49,665 nucleotides of DNA from Alphaproteobacteria bacterium (GTDB taxonomy: Bacteria > Pseudomonadota > Alphaproteobacteria > Rhodobacterales > Rhodobacteraceae): positions 1 through 49,665 of the forward strand of contig JAUHYC010000029.1 in the NCBI GenBank assembly GCA_030426685.1, given 5' to 3'. The number at the start of each line of letters is the position of its first letter. The first letter of the stretch is position 1. A program made the position numbers and the translations under genes. Shown here piece after piece: positions 17,044 to 25,736 of the stretch. The notes beneath the pieces are model-generated. The model ran no database searches. It worked only from the letters and a program-made list of their open reading frames with translations, and had not been told where the DNA came from.

Positions 17044-17964
17044 ATGAGCGACGATCCCTATTCCGTACTCGGCGTCGCCAAAGACGCCAGCGCCGCCGAG
17101 ATCAAGAAAGCCTATCGGCGTATCGCCAAGGACTGCCATCCGGATCTAAAGCCCGGTGATGCCGAAGCCGAGGCCAAATTCAAGGCTGCAGCTGCAGCCT
17201 ATGATCTGCTGAAAGATCCCGACACCCGACGGCGCTATGACAATGGCGAGATCGATGCCTCGGGACAGGAACGTCCGCAACAGCAATACTATCGCGACTA
17301 TGCCGAAGCTGCCGGAAACCCGTATCGCGGAGGTCAGGCGGACCCGGACGACATGTCGGACATCTTTGCCGAATTCATGCGCGGACGCGGTGGGTTTGGT
17401 GGCCAGCGCACACAGCAGTTTCACGCGCCGGGCCACAACCTGAACTACACGTTGCAGATCAGCTTTCTCGACGCGGTGTTTGGCGCCAGCCAGAAGCTTA
17501 CGCTACCTGATGGCAATCGGATCGAGGTCAAAATCCCTGCGGGTATAACCTCGGGTCAAACCATCCGCCTGAGGGGCAAAGGGGCACCGGGCTATGGTGA
17601 GGGTCCTCCGGGCGATGCCTTGGTCACCATATCCGTGGCGGACCATCCGCTGTTCGACCGACAAGGGGACGACATCCACATCACTTTGCCCATCAGCCTT
17701 GATGAGGCCATTCTGGGCGGTAAAGTTCCCGCACCCACGATCGATGGCGGCGTGAATGTCAGTGTTCCGGCGGGCACCAGCAGTGGAAAAACGCTGCGAT
17801 TGCGGGGCAAAGGGGTCAAGAAACGCGGCTCGACCGAACGGGGGGACCAGTTGATCGAACTGACTGTCTCGATGCCCGACAAGATTGACGACGAGTTGAA
17901 AGAGTTCATGGAAACCTGGCGCGAAAAACACCGCTATGATCCGCGGAAAGGAATGCCGTCATGA
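17044..17964 (+). CDS. cbpA: DnaJ-family co-chaperone CbpA
   Basis: A 306-residue class B J-protein that stimulates DnaK. The J domain (4-70) contains the essential HPD in KDCHPDLKPGD. A Gly-rich linker follows (GRGGFGGQRTQ, about 115-125), without the zinc-finger CxxCxGxG repeats of DnaJ. The C-terminal client-binding domains (130-295) show VKIPAGITSGQTIRLRGKGAPG and VSVPAGTSSGKTLRLRGKGVK repeats. GAGAGGTGAG precedes the ATG. It overlaps the next gene, its modulator cbpM, by 4 bp; this is the standard cbpAM pairing and strongly supports the name. Confidence 0.92.
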   Translation: MSDDPYSVLGVAKDASAAEIKKAYRRIAKDCHPDLKPGDAEAEAKFKAAAAAYDLLKDPDTRRRYDNGEIDASGQERPQQQYYRDYAEAAGNPYRGGQADPDDMSDIFAEFMRGRGGFGGQRTQQFHAPGHNLNYTLQISFLDAVFGASQKLTLPDGNRIEVKIPAGITSGQTIRLRGKGAPGYGEGPPGDALVTISVADHPLFDRQGDDIHITLPISLDEAILGGKVPAPTIDGGVNVSVPAGTSSGKTLRLRGKGVKKRGSTERGDQLIELTVSMPDKIDDELKEFMETWREKHRYDPRKGMPS

Positions 17965-18299
17965 CCGTGACCGAAAAGGAACTGATCGAAACCATCACGC
18001 GCCTGACCTCGGATCGGTTGACCGAATATCTGGCCGCCGAGATCGTGATCCCCGAACAATCGGACCAGGGGCTGGTCTACCACAGCATCGATGTCGCGCG
18101 GCTGGAACTGGCTTGTGAGCTGCACGACCAGTACGATATGGAAGCCGATGCGCTGTCGATGGTGATCTCACTGATCGACCAGATGCACGGGCTGCGCGCA
18201 GAGCTGCGAGAGGTTCTGAACGCGGTCGAAGCCCAACCTGAACCGGTGCGCAAGCAACTGATCGAGGTCATCGATACAGCGCGGTTCCGTCGCAGATAA
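17961..18299 (+). CDS. cbpM: Chaperone modulator CbpM
   Basis: A 112-residue MerR-HTH-like protein that binds the J domain of CbpA and inhibits it. The N-terminal part around RLTEYLAAEIVIPEQSD followed by YHSIDVARLELACELHDQYDMEADALSMVISLIDQMHGLR matches the CbpM family helix arrangement. The C-terminal 30 residues form a charged helix. It starts within the cbpA stop codon (ATGA), so production is coupled to its partner. Confidence 0.88.
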   Translation: MTVTEKELIETITRLTSDRLTEYLAAEIVIPEQSDQGLVYHSIDVARLELACELHDQYDMEADALSMVISLIDQMHGLRAELREVLNAVEAQPEPVRKQLIEVIDTARFRRR

Positions 18300-18362
18300 C
18301 GGGGTTTTGGACGCAGGGGTTTTGGCGTAGAACGCCGGCTTGATCCCATGCCCGGTAGCCCA

Positions 18363-20021
18363 ATGACCCAGTCCAAATCCGAATTGCTGATGCCTGCAGG
18401 CAATCTGCGCAAGTTGAAACTCGCCATCTTGTATGGGGCGGATGCGGTCTATCTGGGAACACCGGATATGTCGCTGCGCACGAAATCCGAGTTCTCGCTG
18501 GAAGACGTGATTGAAGGCGTCGAGTTCTGCCATAGCCACGGACGGCGCGCGTACCTGACGCTGAACCTGTTTTCGCACAACAAAGACATCCCGAAGCTGG
18601 ATGAATATATCGACACCGTGCGCAAGGTGCAGCCCGACGGGCTGATCATCGCCGACCCCGGTGTGTTCCAATATGTCCGCGAACGCGCCCCGGAACTGCC
18701 GCTGCATATCTCGACCCAAGCCAATATCTGTTCGTGGCTGTCGGTGAAATTCTGGCAGGCTCAAGGGGCTGAGTTGGTGGTTCTGGCCCGCGAGGTCTCA
18801 TATCCCGAACTGGTCGAGATTCGCGAGAAATGCCCCGATATCAAGCTTGAGGCCTTCGTCCACGGCGCCATGTGCATGACCTATTCCGGTCGCTGCCTGC
18901 TGTCGAACTTCATGGCCGAGCGCGGGGCTAATCAGGGCAACTGTGCCAATTCCTGCCGCTGGAACTATGGCCTGAAACTGCGCCTCAAAGACGGCACCCA
19001 TCAGGAATTGCGTATCACCGAGGAAAATGCCGACCTGTTCGAATTCCTGCTGGAGGAAGGTTGCCGCCCCGGTGATCTGATGCCGATCGAAGAAGATGAT
19101 CGCGGCTCGTATATCCTGAATTCCCGCGACCTGTGCATCATGCCGAAACTGGACGAATACCTGAAGATCGGCGTCGATAGCCTGAAGGTCGAAGGGCGCG
19201 GCAAGTCGGAATACTACGCCGCTATCGTTGCGCGCGCCTATCGCATGGCCATCGACGACTATCACGCCGATCCTGAGAACTGGGACCCCAAGCCTTACAT
19301 GCGCGAGCTCGAAACCGTCGGAAACCGAGGCTATACGCTGGCCTTCCACGAAGGGCGGCTGACCAACTATGCCCACGATTACGAACACACGGCCTCCATC
19401 GCGCAATGGGAATATGCCGGGATCGTCACCGAAGTGACCGAGGATGCGTTTCTGGTCGAGGTGAAAAACAAGCTGGAACCGGGGGATGTTCTGGATTTCG
19501 TCTCGCCGATTTCGCGCGACACGGTACTGCTGCGGGTCTATGACTTCGAACGTGCGTCTGATGGCACGCGGTTGGACGTGGTGCATGGCAGCTCGAAAAC
19601 CATCATCCGCCTGCCCTTCACCCTGTTCGACCACGAGGATATCGACGATTTGCGCGCCCGCTTCCCGGTTTATTCCGTTCTGCGCAAGGAACGTGCCCTG
19701 ACTGACGAACACTGGAGCCGCATCCGCTTTGACAAGCTGGTACAGGGGCTGGAAACCTCGGGCCGCAATAACCCAACAGCTTATGCCCGCCGCCGCGACG
19801 CTCTGGTTGAAAAGATCGGCGAGGATGGCAACGAACGCCGCTTCAAGACCAACCGCATCGGCACCGAGGGCTGCTGCGGCAAGGGCTGCAATGGCTGTCT
19901 GATCTTCTGGCAGGACGAAAAATACGCCTTGGCGCGCGAGACCTTGTCCAAGCGCAAACAGGGCGAACAACTCAGCCGCCGTGAGGCCACCGAACTGAAA
20001 CTCCCCGATCAGGCGGTCTGA
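18363..20021 (+). CDS. trhP: Peptidase U32 family tRNA hydroxylation protein, TrhP (YegQ)-like
   Basis: Despite the U32 peptidase name, family members such as TrhP and RlhA are needed for RNA hydroxylation (TrhP for 5-hydroxyuridine at tRNA position 34). The 552-residue protein has the barrel start SELLMPAGNLRKLKLAILYGADAVYLG. The Cys-rich core follows (AFVHGAMCMTYSGRC, then GNCANSCRW), which in this family ligates a cluster, and then SLKVEGRGKSEYYAAIVARAYR. The last 50 residues add CCGKGC-NGC (Cys 504, 505, 509, 512), absent from E. coli TrhP as I recall it. The ATG at 18363 matches homologues (MTQSKSELLMPAG); 18348 is an alternative and neither has a strong ribosome site. Confidence 0.82.
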   Translation: MTQSKSELLMPAGNLRKLKLAILYGADAVYLGTPDMSLRTKSEFSLEDVIEGVEFCHSHGRRAYLTLNLFSHNKDIPKLDEYIDTVRKVQPDGLIIADPGVFQYVRERAPELPLHISTQANICSWLSVKFWQAQGAELVVLAREVSYPELVEIREKCPDIKLEAFVHGAMCMTYSGRCLLSNFMAERGANQGNCANSCRWNYGLKLRLKDGTHQELRITEENADLFEFLLEEGCRPGDLMPIEEDDRGSYILNSRDLCIMPKLDEYLKIGVDSLKVEGRGKSEYYAAIVARAYRMAIDDYHADPENWDPKPYMRELETVGNRGYTLAFHEGRLTNYAHDYEHTASIAQWEYAGIVTEVTEDAFLVEVKNKLEPGDVLDFVSPISRDTVLLRVYDFERASDGTRLDVVHGSSKTIIRLPFTLFDHEDIDDLRARFPVYSVLRKERALTDEHWSRIRFDKLVQGLETSGRNNPTAYARRRDALVEKIGEDGNERRFKTNRIGTEGCCGKGCNGCLIFWQDEKYALARETLSKRKQGEQLSRREATELKLPDQAV

Positions 20022-20024
20022 GGG

Positions 20025-20639
20025 TCATTCGACGACTCGAAATTCCTCGGGCACGTAAAAAGTATAGTCGCGGTCGGCTACGGCCTCGTGGCATTCGTGA
20101 CAGTATGCCACCGCGCCTGCGCGAAATCCCATCGTGTCGCCAAACAGCGACCCGTCTGGCATGACCATGACATAACGCCAATCGGCAGTGTCAGGGTTGG
20201 TTCCTGCAGGTAGCTTTTCCATCACGAACATAGCGCCTGGATACACCTTGCCTTCATCGGTCACGGTCATGCTGTCCTTGGCCAGCACCGATCCAACGGG
20301 CAGAACCTCACCCTCTTGCAAGGTCGCGTAATTATGCGCCAAGCGGTTGGCATAGCTGTTCACATACCGCTGCCCATGCGTGGCTGAGATATAAGGCGCG
20401 TCGTTGAACAACGGCCAGTTCTGATAGTTGAGGATCAGATCCAGCTGCGCTGCCGCATAGCCGCGTTCCATACGCCGCGTAAGCGACCGGTAATGCTGCC
20501 GCGCCTCATCCTTCGACAGATCGGCCGGATTTTCGATGGCCAGATGTGCCTCTTGATCCGTGGTTTGCGCCCAGGCGCCTGTCGTCAGAACGGATAACGT
20601 GAGTAAGATTCCAATAAGGTTCTTTCGTCTTGCAATCAT
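20025..20639 (-). CDS. Cytochrome P460 family protein
   Basis: Periplasmic heme protein of 204 residues. A signal peptide (cleavage after GAWA, about residue 24) leads a domain with a single C-terminal heme c motif CHECH (180-184) followed by DYTFYVPEEFR, the usual end of cytochrome P460 and c'-beta proteins. P460 enzymes oxidise hydroxylamine, while c'-beta relatives bind NO; the diagnostic heme-lysine crosslink cannot be judged from sequence alone here. The protein therefore could have a role in reactive nitrogen handling. It converges with trhP with 3 bp between stops. Confidence 0.82.
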   Translation of the reverse strand: MIARRKNLIGILLTLSVLTTGAWAQTTDQEAHLAIENPADLSKDEARQHYRSLTRRMERGYAAAQLDLILNYQNWPLFNDAPYISATHGQRYVNSYANRLAHNYATLQEGEVLPVGSVLAKDSMTVTDEGKVYPGAMFVMEKLPAGTNPDTADWRYVMVMPDGSLFGDTMGFRAGAVAYCHECHEAVADRDYTFYVPEEFRVVE

Positions 20640-20837
20640 TTTCGTGGCCCATCCGATAGTCGGTTTTGCCTAAATACCGCATCAATCCCACGTAATAAGG
20701 ATAGCGCGCTTGAAATAACTTGCTATGACCCGGATCACAGATTCACCGCCTTGTGCGCATCGGTGAGCATCCATCCCCGCCAATACAGGGAGAATCATAG
20801 CAAATTGAACCCGGCGATTCACATTAATTTGTGAGGA
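20640..20837. other. 198-bp intergenic region upstream of the cytochrome P460 gene
   Basis: This spacer lies between the start of the P460 gene and the end of rlmN, both on the minus strand. It contains the inverted repeat TCACA-N6-TGTGA at 20819-20834, only a few bases beyond the rlmN stop, and is less G+C-rich than its neighbours. I see no reading frame, tRNA or strong terminator in it; the P460 promoter must lie here. Confidence 0.4.
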
Positions 20838-22022
20838 TCAGCCCAATCCGGCCTCGGATTCAATCTGCTTGCGCGACTTGCGCGCGCGCTCGGTCGCCGA
20901 TTTCAACTGGCCGCAGGCTGCCATGATATCCTCACCACGTGTCTTGCGGATCGGAGAGGCATAGCCCGCCTGATAGATGATATTGGCAAAAGCGCGGATA
21001 CGATTGTTCGAGCTGCGCTTATACGGCGCGCCGGGCCATTCGTTGAACGGGATCAGGTTGATCTTGGCCGGGATGTTGTGGCGTTTGATATGGTCGATCA
21101 GACGATGCGCGTCCTCATCACTGTCATTCACGCCATCCAGCATCACGTATTCAAAGGTGATCCGTTCGGAATTCGAGGCATTGGGATAACTGGCCAGCGC
21201 CTGCAGCAGTTCCTCGATGTTCCAGCGTTTGTTGATCGGAACCAGAACGTCGCGGGTTTCATCGGTGGTGGCGTGGAACGAGATCGCCAACAGGCAGCCT
21301 ATCTCCTCGGCTGTGCGGGTAATTTCGGGCACAACACCCGAGGTCGACAGGGTGATCCGGCGACGTGACAGTGAGATCCCCTCGGGGTCCATGGCGATCT
21401 TCATCGCGTCACGGACGTTTTCGAAATTGTAAAGCGGCTCGCCCATGCCCATCAGCACGATATTCGAAAGCAGACGCGTTTCATCCTTGGGTGCACCGGG
21501 AGTCGGCCATTCCTCAAGATCGTCGCGCGCCATCATCACCTGCCCGACAATTTCCGCCGCCGTCAGGTTACGCACCAGTTTCTGTGTACCCGTGTGGCAG
21601 AAGGAACAGGTAAGCGTACAGCCGACCTGAGACGAGATGCACAGCGTGCCTCGGTCTTCTTCGGGGATATACACCACCTCGACCTCGTGGCCGCCAGCGA
21701 TACGGCACAGATACTTGCGGGTGCCGTCCTCGGACACCTGACGGGTCACAACCTCGGGGATTTCGATCACGAAATGCTCGGCCAATTGGGCGCGATAGGC
21801 TTTGGCGAGGTTGGTCATCTCGCCAAAATCGCGCACGCCCCACTGATAGATCCACTGCCAGATCTGGCCAGTGCGCATTTTGGCCTGCTTCTCGGGGGTA
21901 CCGTGTTCAATCAGTGCTGCGCGCAACTGGTCTCGGGTCAGACCGACAAGATTCATCTTACCCTCGGGCAGCTTGCGAGGGATGGTCATGACGTCTTGAG
22001 TGATCGGCGCTTTGGGCGACAT
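20838..22022 (-). CDS. rlmN: Dual-specificity RNA methyltransferase RlmN
   Basis: Radical-SAM enzyme (394 residues) that makes 2-methyladenosine at 23S rRNA A2503 and at position 37 of some tRNAs. The radical-SAM cluster motif [11 protein letters not shown] is at about residues 140-150, the SAM-binding GMGEPLYNF follows, and the second catalytic Cys is in [12 protein letters not shown]. The methyl-carrying Cys pair is therefore complete. The N-terminal domain (30-90) carries [14 protein letters not shown] and [10 protein letters not shown]. Both proximal ATGs give plausible starts; 22022 is the longest. The product is cytosolic. Confidence 0.96.
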   Translation of the reverse strand: MSPKAPITQDVMTIPRKLPEGKMNLVGLTRDQLRAALIEHGTPEKQAKMRTGQIWQWIYQWGVRDFGEMTNLAKAYRAQLAEHFVIEIPEVVTRQVSEDGTRKYLCRIAGGHEVEVVYIPEEDRGTLCISSQVGCTLTCSFCHTGTQKLVRNLTAAEIVGQVMMARDDLEEWPTPGAPKDETRLLSNIVLMGMGEPLYNFENVRDAMKIAMDPEGISLSRRRITLSTSGVVPEITRTAEEIGCLLAISFHATTDETRDVLVPINKRWNIEELLQALASYPNASNSERITFEYVMLDGVNDSDEDAHRLIDHIKRHNIPAKINLIPFNEWPGAPYKRSSNNRIRAFANIIYQAGYASPIRKTRGEDIMAACGQLKSATERARKSRKQIESEAGLG

Positions 22023-22099
22023 TGGCGTATCTCAATGGATTCTGGCTTGGGATGCGCCTCTATATAGGAACGCGCGCAAAGATCAAAAGAAATCGTGTA

Positions 22100-22471
22100 T
22101 CAATTCGCGTAGCGCAGCAATTCATCGACACGCGCCCGGCCCAGATCGATCCTGCAGGAGGTGATGGCCATGCCCGTACCTGATCCACCACCATAGGAGG
22201 CCCCAACGGCTTCGCACTGCGCGTCCCGAAATGCGACCCAAGCGCTCTGCGCGCGCTCCAGCGCAGGCTGGGCAACGACACGGCCCGTGACCTCATCCAA
22301 TTCCTTCGCAGACGCTATCGCAAAGGAATAGCTGGACTCAATCGCAGCGTTCACACGAAGTTCCATATCTGAGACGCAAGACCCGATTTCAACCTGCGAA
22401 CCGGCATCTGTACATTCAAGTGTCGGGTCTGCCAGAGCGGCAAACGGTAGTAAGATCAGCACCCAACGCAT
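22100..22471 (-). CDS. LprI/DUF1311-like small secreted protein
   Basis: A 123-residue exported protein. A short signal peptide (MRWVLILLPFAALA) is followed by a domain with paired Cys residues (LECTDAGSQVEIGSC, later RDAQCEAVG and AITSC) and the ALERAQSAWVAFRDAQCE segment. This matches the LprI N-terminal domain (DUF1311), related to lysozyme-inhibitor proteins. Function in this organism is unknown. It lies 77 bp upstream of rlmN in the same direction. Confidence 0.75.
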   Translation of the reverse strand: MRWVLILLPFAALADPTLECTDAGSQVEIGSCVSDMELRVNAAIESSYSFAIASAKELDEVTGRVVAQPALERAQSAWVAFRDAQCEAVGASYGGGSGTGMAITSCRIDLGRARVDELLRYAN

Positions 22472-22579
22472 CGATTGATCCCTCCGGCAACGCGTTCATT
22501 CAGCCGATGTCTAACACAGAACCCGAGTCACCCAAACAAAGGGGGTCGCAGCAGCCAAGCCCGCTACGACCATGGCGGT

Positions 22580-22750
22580 TCAGTTGACGGCAGGTGGGAT
22601 ATAACAATCCTCAGCATCCAGAGTTTTCACCGGATCGTCAGGTCCGCATTGCTCACCCGAAATCGGATAGGTGTTCGAGTCCTTTTCACAGCCTGCCAGG
22701 ATCGCCGCAAACGCCACTAAAAGCGCCGCGAGGTATTTGTTCGGGGTCAT
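22580..22750 (-). CDS. Small lipoprotein
   Basis: A 56-residue predicted lipoprotein. The signal MTPNKYLAALLVAFAAILAGC has a clear lipobox (LAGC), giving a mature peptide of about 36 residues with two more Cys and an acidic centre (GPDDPVKTLDAEDC). The ATG at 22750 is chosen because GAGGAGA lies just upstream; an upstream ATG at 22780 would disrupt the signal sequence. The role is unknown and nothing in the neighbourhood suggests one. Confidence 0.65.
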   Translation of the reverse strand: MTPNKYLAALLVAFAAILAGCEKDSNTYPISGEQCGPDDPVKTLDAEDCYIPPAVN

Positions 22751-22876
22751 TGTGGTCTCCTCAAATAGTAGCTGAACCAATTAGTTCAGAGATAGGAGTG
22801 CCAAACTTTGATCCGAATCAAGAATGCCACCTAACGTCACGTAAGTTTTCGACTGAAATCAGCCCCAAAAAAAGAA

Positions 22877-22898
22877 AACCCCGCTTGGTCGCGGGGTT
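22877..22898 (-). terminator. Intrinsic terminator of the IalB-type gene
   Basis: Read on the minus strand, an 8-bp stem AACCCCGC/GCGGGGTT with a 6-nt loop is followed by TTCTTTTTTT. It begins 24 bp after the stop of the IalB-type gene and ends its transcript. Confidence 0.88.
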
Positions 22899-22921
22899 AC
22901 GGGGGCGAGTCTTTGGGTAAC

Positions 22922-23455
22922 CTAGTTCGTGCAGCGCTTTTCTGCGTCTTCAATGGCCGCTGTAAAACCCAGGAGCGAGAACGTGTCTTTGGTCTGAGTT
23001 CCGCGTTCCGAGCGCGCTGTCAGTACCGCTTCGCTGCCGCGTTTCATTGCGGTGACGATCTTGGCATCGTCGGACGCGGTCGCGGGCCATGCCCATTCGC
23101 CATCCGTGAAAAGCTCAAACTCGCTGCCATCGACAACAAGATTCACCGTGGAGCCGGAGGCAAACGGATATCCTCCAGTAAAGGTCACCTGGCCTTTGAC
23201 CTCGGCGTTCGGACGATAGAAGACAAACAGCAAAATATCACTGCGCCGCACGGAAACGACGCGGCCGCCGCGTGTGTTCACCGTCTCCTTCGGTGCAGAA
23301 ACGCTCCAACATTCGGTGGGGTCTTCCTCGACAAAAACGCTCCAATCGGTTTTTGCCGCAACGCGATTTGTGCTGGTCGCCTGCTGCGCGAACGCTGTTG
23401 TCGCCATTCCTGCCATGCAAAGGCCCGCGATCACGCGGACGAGCTTTGATCCCAT
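22922..23455 (-). CDS. Invasion-associated locus B (IalB) family protein
   Basis: Exported 177-residue protein of the IalB family, common in alphaproteobacteria including free-living ones, where its role is unknown. The signal peptide ends at AFAQQ (about residue 24). The mature part begins with WSVFVEEDPTECWSVSAP, a family hallmark with a Cys, and contains FYRPNAEVKGQVTFTGGYPF, a repeated-strand core, and TFSLLGFTAAIEDAEKRC at the end. The two Cys (near 49 and 175) may form a disulfide. AGGAGG precedes the ATG. It is divergent from the asparaginase gene and followed by a strong terminator. Confidence 0.85.
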   Translation of the reverse strand: MGSKLVRVIAGLCMAGMATTAFAQQATSTNRVAAKTDWSVFVEEDPTECWSVSAPKETVNTRGGRVVSVRRSDILLFVFYRPNAEVKGQVTFTGGYPFASGSTVNLVVDGSEFELFTDGEWAWPATASDDAKIVTAMKRGSEAVLTARSERGTQTKDTFSLLGFTAAIEDAEKRCTN

Positions 23456-23579
23456 CTGTCCAGCCTCCTAGCCCGACCTATACCTCATACCCATCGGAAT
23501 CGGCGCGCGAGCTCTGCCCGGCTCGTCCTTGAAAAGTTGCGTATCCCGATGATTGTCGACATACACACACTAACGCAGG

Positions 23580-23596
23580 TTTCGCCACAGGCGAAA
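23580..23596. promoter_or_regulatory. Inverted repeat upstream of the asparaginase gene
   Basis: Perfect 7-bp arms TTTCGCC/GGCGAAA separated by 3 nt, 42 bp before the asparaginase ATG in the divergent spacer. It could be an operator or a 5'-UTR hairpin; nothing distinguishes these. Confidence 0.35.
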
Positions 23597-23637
23597 GGGC
23601 GATTGGCAGTTTTTTGCGCATGGATCGGAGGCCCAAT

Positions 23638-24636
23638 ATGACACAACCCGTAGCGATGACAGAGCTTTGGCGCGGGCCGCTGCTGGAAAGCCTGCATCTG
23701 GGCCATGCGGTGATCTGTGACGACAGTGGTCAGATTGTCCGCAGTTGGGGTGACCCCAATGCGGTGATCTATCCCCGTTCGTCCGCCAAGATGATCCAGG
23801 CGCTGCCTCTGGTCACTTCGGGTGCCGCCGCAAAATATGGCCTGAATTCAGAACATCTGGCCCTGGCCTGCGCCTCGCATAGCGGCGCACATATTCATAC
23901 CGACCGGGTATCCGCGTGGCTTGACCATCTTGGCCTGACCGAAGCCGATCTGCGCTGCGGTCCCCAGGAGCCTCAGGATATGGCCGCGCGGGACGGGCTG
24001 ATTTTGGCCGATGACACGCCCTGCCAGATTCACAACAACTGTTCTGGAAAACACTGCGGGTTCCTGACAGTGGCGCAGCATATGGGGGCCGGACCCGAAT
24101 ATCTGGAGTTTGACCACCCGGTGCAACAGGCTTGCCTGTCCGCCGTCGAGGAAACCACCGGCGAGACCAGCCCAGCCTATGGGATCGACGGATGTTCTGC
24201 CCCGAACTTTGCAACATCCCTGACCGGATTGGCGCGTTCAATGGCCTGGTTTGCATCGGCTGCAGATCGATCAGATCGGGCCAGCGACGCGGCACAGCAG
24301 TTGACCGCGGCCATGATCAAACATCCGGAACTGGTCGCCGGAGAAAACCGGGCCTGCACGGAACTCATGCGCGCCATGAATGGCCGTGCGGCGATCAAAA
24401 CCGGTGCCGAAGCTGTCTTTGTCGCCATCATCCCTGAAAAACGAATGGGCGTCGCGCTTAAGATCACCGACGGCACAACCCGCGCCAGCGAATGTACCAT
24501 CGCCGCCATCCTGGTCAGCCTTGGCGTGCTGGAGGCCGATCACCCGGCCACCCGCAAATTTATAAACGCCATTCAATACAGCCGTCGCGGGCTGGAATGC
24601 GGCGTAATCAAGCCAGCGCCGGGATTCCCCGGCTAA
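23638..24636 (+). CDS. Asparaginase, rhizobial AnsA / AsnA (PF06089) family
   Basis: A 332-residue enzyme related to Rhizobium etli asparaginase, which hydrolyses L-asparagine to aspartate and ammonia and is unrelated to the E. coli enzymes. Conserved segments include YPRSSAKMIQALPLV (SxxK pair), CASHSGAHIHTDRV, the region HNNCSGKHCGFLTV with its metal/catalytic Cys, and YGIDGCSAPNFATSL. The start at 23638 has GGAGG 8 nt upstream; the ATG at 23614 lies before that site. It is divergent from the IalB gene and converges with a YCII gene, 4 bp apart. Confidence 0.85.
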   Translation: MTQPVAMTELWRGPLLESLHLGHAVICDDSGQIVRSWGDPNAVIYPRSSAKMIQALPLVTSGAAAKYGLNSEHLALACASHSGAHIHTDRVSAWLDHLGLTEADLRCGPQEPQDMAARDGLILADDTPCQIHNNCSGKHCGFLTVAQHMGAGPEYLEFDHPVQQACLSAVEETTGETSPAYGIDGCSAPNFATSLTGLARSMAWFASAADRSDRASDAAQQLTAAMIKHPELVAGENRACTELMRAMNGRAAIKTGAEAVFVAIIPEKRMGVALKITDGTTRASECTIAAILVSLGVLEADHPATRKFINAIQYSRRGLECGVIKPAPGFPG

Positions 24637-24640
24637 GACC

Positions 24641-24961
24641 CTACATCTCGATCTCGTGCACCTCGGCAACCTCGACCGAACCCGAGCCATTGACGACCAT
24701 CGGACAACCCTTGGCCATTTCGGTCGCCGCTTCGATGCTGTCGGCCTTGATCACGGTAAAGCCCGAAGCCGGGTTCGCACCGCCATTGTCGGCGACCCCG
24801 TCGGTGCTGACGGTATAGGACTGGCCCACCGGGTTGCCGGGTATTTCCAGCGCCGGGCCCATATCCTGAAACCATGCGCCCCAGGCGGCCATGGTCGCCT
24901 CAACCTCGGCGGGGTCGGTTGGGGTATTTCCCCCGTGATAGACAAACAAATATTGGGGCAT
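24641..24961 (-). CDS. YCII-related protein
   Basis: A 106-residue dimeric alpha-beta-barrel type protein. It begins MPQYLFVYHGG and has the WGAWFQDMGPALEIPGNP loop and GFTVIKADSIEAATEMAKGCP, all typical of the YCII/DGPF family. GGGAGGAG precedes the ATG at 24961. It is the third gene of an ArsR-AHSA1-YCII cassette, 22 bp after the AHSA1 gene. The family occurs with SRPBCC proteins, but its reaction is not established. Confidence 0.82.
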   Translation of the reverse strand: MPQYLFVYHGGNTPTDPAEVEATMAAWGAWFQDMGPALEIPGNPVGQSYTVSTDGVADNGGANPASGFTVIKADSIEAATEMAKGCPMVVNGSGSVEVAEVHEIEM

Positions 24962-24983
24962 GTCGCTCCTCCCTGATGAAAAC

Positions 24984-25412
24984 CTATTTGCAGACCGCTT
25001 CGAGCTTGCGCAGCGAAGATGTCCAGCCCTGATTGTGGTTCGCGGCGGCCTCGGCATCGGTCAGTTCGCGGTGATCCAGCACCAAGCGTGCGCCGCTCTC
25101 TGTTGCTATCACCGAAAAAGTCACATGGCTTTCGGCCCCACGCTGATCCTGATCGTCATGCCAGGCCCATGTGAACCCGACCGACTTTGGCGGATCCACA
25201 TGGGTGACATGCCCGGAGACCTTGAACTGCTGACCCTCGCCATTCTGCATCACCGAGTACCAGGGTCCGGTGCGCGAGAAATCCAGATCGTGTTCGGGCA
25301 CATGCAGCCCTTCCGGCCCCCACCATTGCAGCAGCCTGGCCCCATCGCTGATCCAGGCAAACAAGACATCCGGGCTGACGGGGAAGTCGCGCTCCAGTTT
25401 CAGATCGGCCAT
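24984..25412 (-). CDS. AHSA1/SRPBCC-domain protein
   Basis: A 142-residue START-like protein with a hydrophobic pocket. The motif LERDFPVSPDVLFAWISDGARLLQWWGPEG starts the fold (quoted here in parts: ERDFPVSPDVLFAW, then LLQWWGPEG), with HVDPPKSVGFTWAW and the closing helix GWTSSLRKLEAV. Such proteins bind small lipophilic ligands or act as ATPase activators; the role here is unknown. The start at 25412 lies 13 bp inside the end of the arsR-type gene, so the two are translationally coupled. Confidence 0.82.
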   Translation of the reverse strand: MADLKLERDFPVSPDVLFAWISDGARLLQWWGPEGLHVPEHDLDFSRTGPWYSVMQNGEGQQFKVSGHVTHVDPPKSVGFTWAWHDDQDQRGAESHVTFSVIATESGARLVLDHRELTDAEAAANHNQGWTSSLRKLEAVCK

Positions 25413-25729
25413 GATGTCTCCCTTTCGATCATATCGCTGAGCCGGTTCAGGCTGCTTTCCCAAAATTGCCGCTTGGACATGGTCCAGTCGGCAATCGCCC
25501 GCAGCCCTTCGGACCGGATGGAATACATCCGCTGCGTGCCCTGCACGCGCTGTTGCACCAGCCCGGCCTCGCGCAGCACTTTCAGATGGCGCGAAATCGC
25601 AGCACCAGACATATTGCGCCCTTCGATGAGGTCACCGGCGGGCAACTCGCCCTGATCCATCAATTGCTCGACAATCGAAAACCGGGTCGCATCGGACAAA
25701 GCGGAAAAAGCAGTCAGAAGCGTATTCAT
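25400..25729 (-). CDS. ArsR-family winged-helix regulator
   Basis: A 109-residue HTH_20-type repressor. The fold is visible as FSALSDATRFSIVEQLMDQGEL, recognition helix GAAISRHLKVLREAGL and wing VQQRVQGTQRMYSI. No cysteine metal site is present, so it is of the non-metal ArsR group usually paired with SRPBCC genes. A palindrome ATTTAAC-N6-GTTAAAT directly upstream is its likely operator. It leads a cassette with AHSA1 and YCII genes. Confidence 0.88.
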   Translation of the reverse strand: MNTLLTAFSALSDATRFSIVEQLMDQGELPAGDLIEGRNMSGAAISRHLKVLREAGLVQQRVQGTQRMYSIRSEGLRAIADWTMSKRQFWESSLNRLSDMIERETSWPI

Positions 25730-25736
25730 GACCTAT

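Noticed and set aside
18798..19970. Long minus-strand open frame opposite the U32 gene
   Set aside because: Antisense shadow rich in Gln, Phe and Ile with no motif.
20819..20834. CRP/FNR-like inverted repeat TCACA-N6-TGTGA
   Set aside because: The half-sites are in the reverse order of the CRP consensus, and it lies within a few bases of the rlmN 3' end, far from the next start codon.
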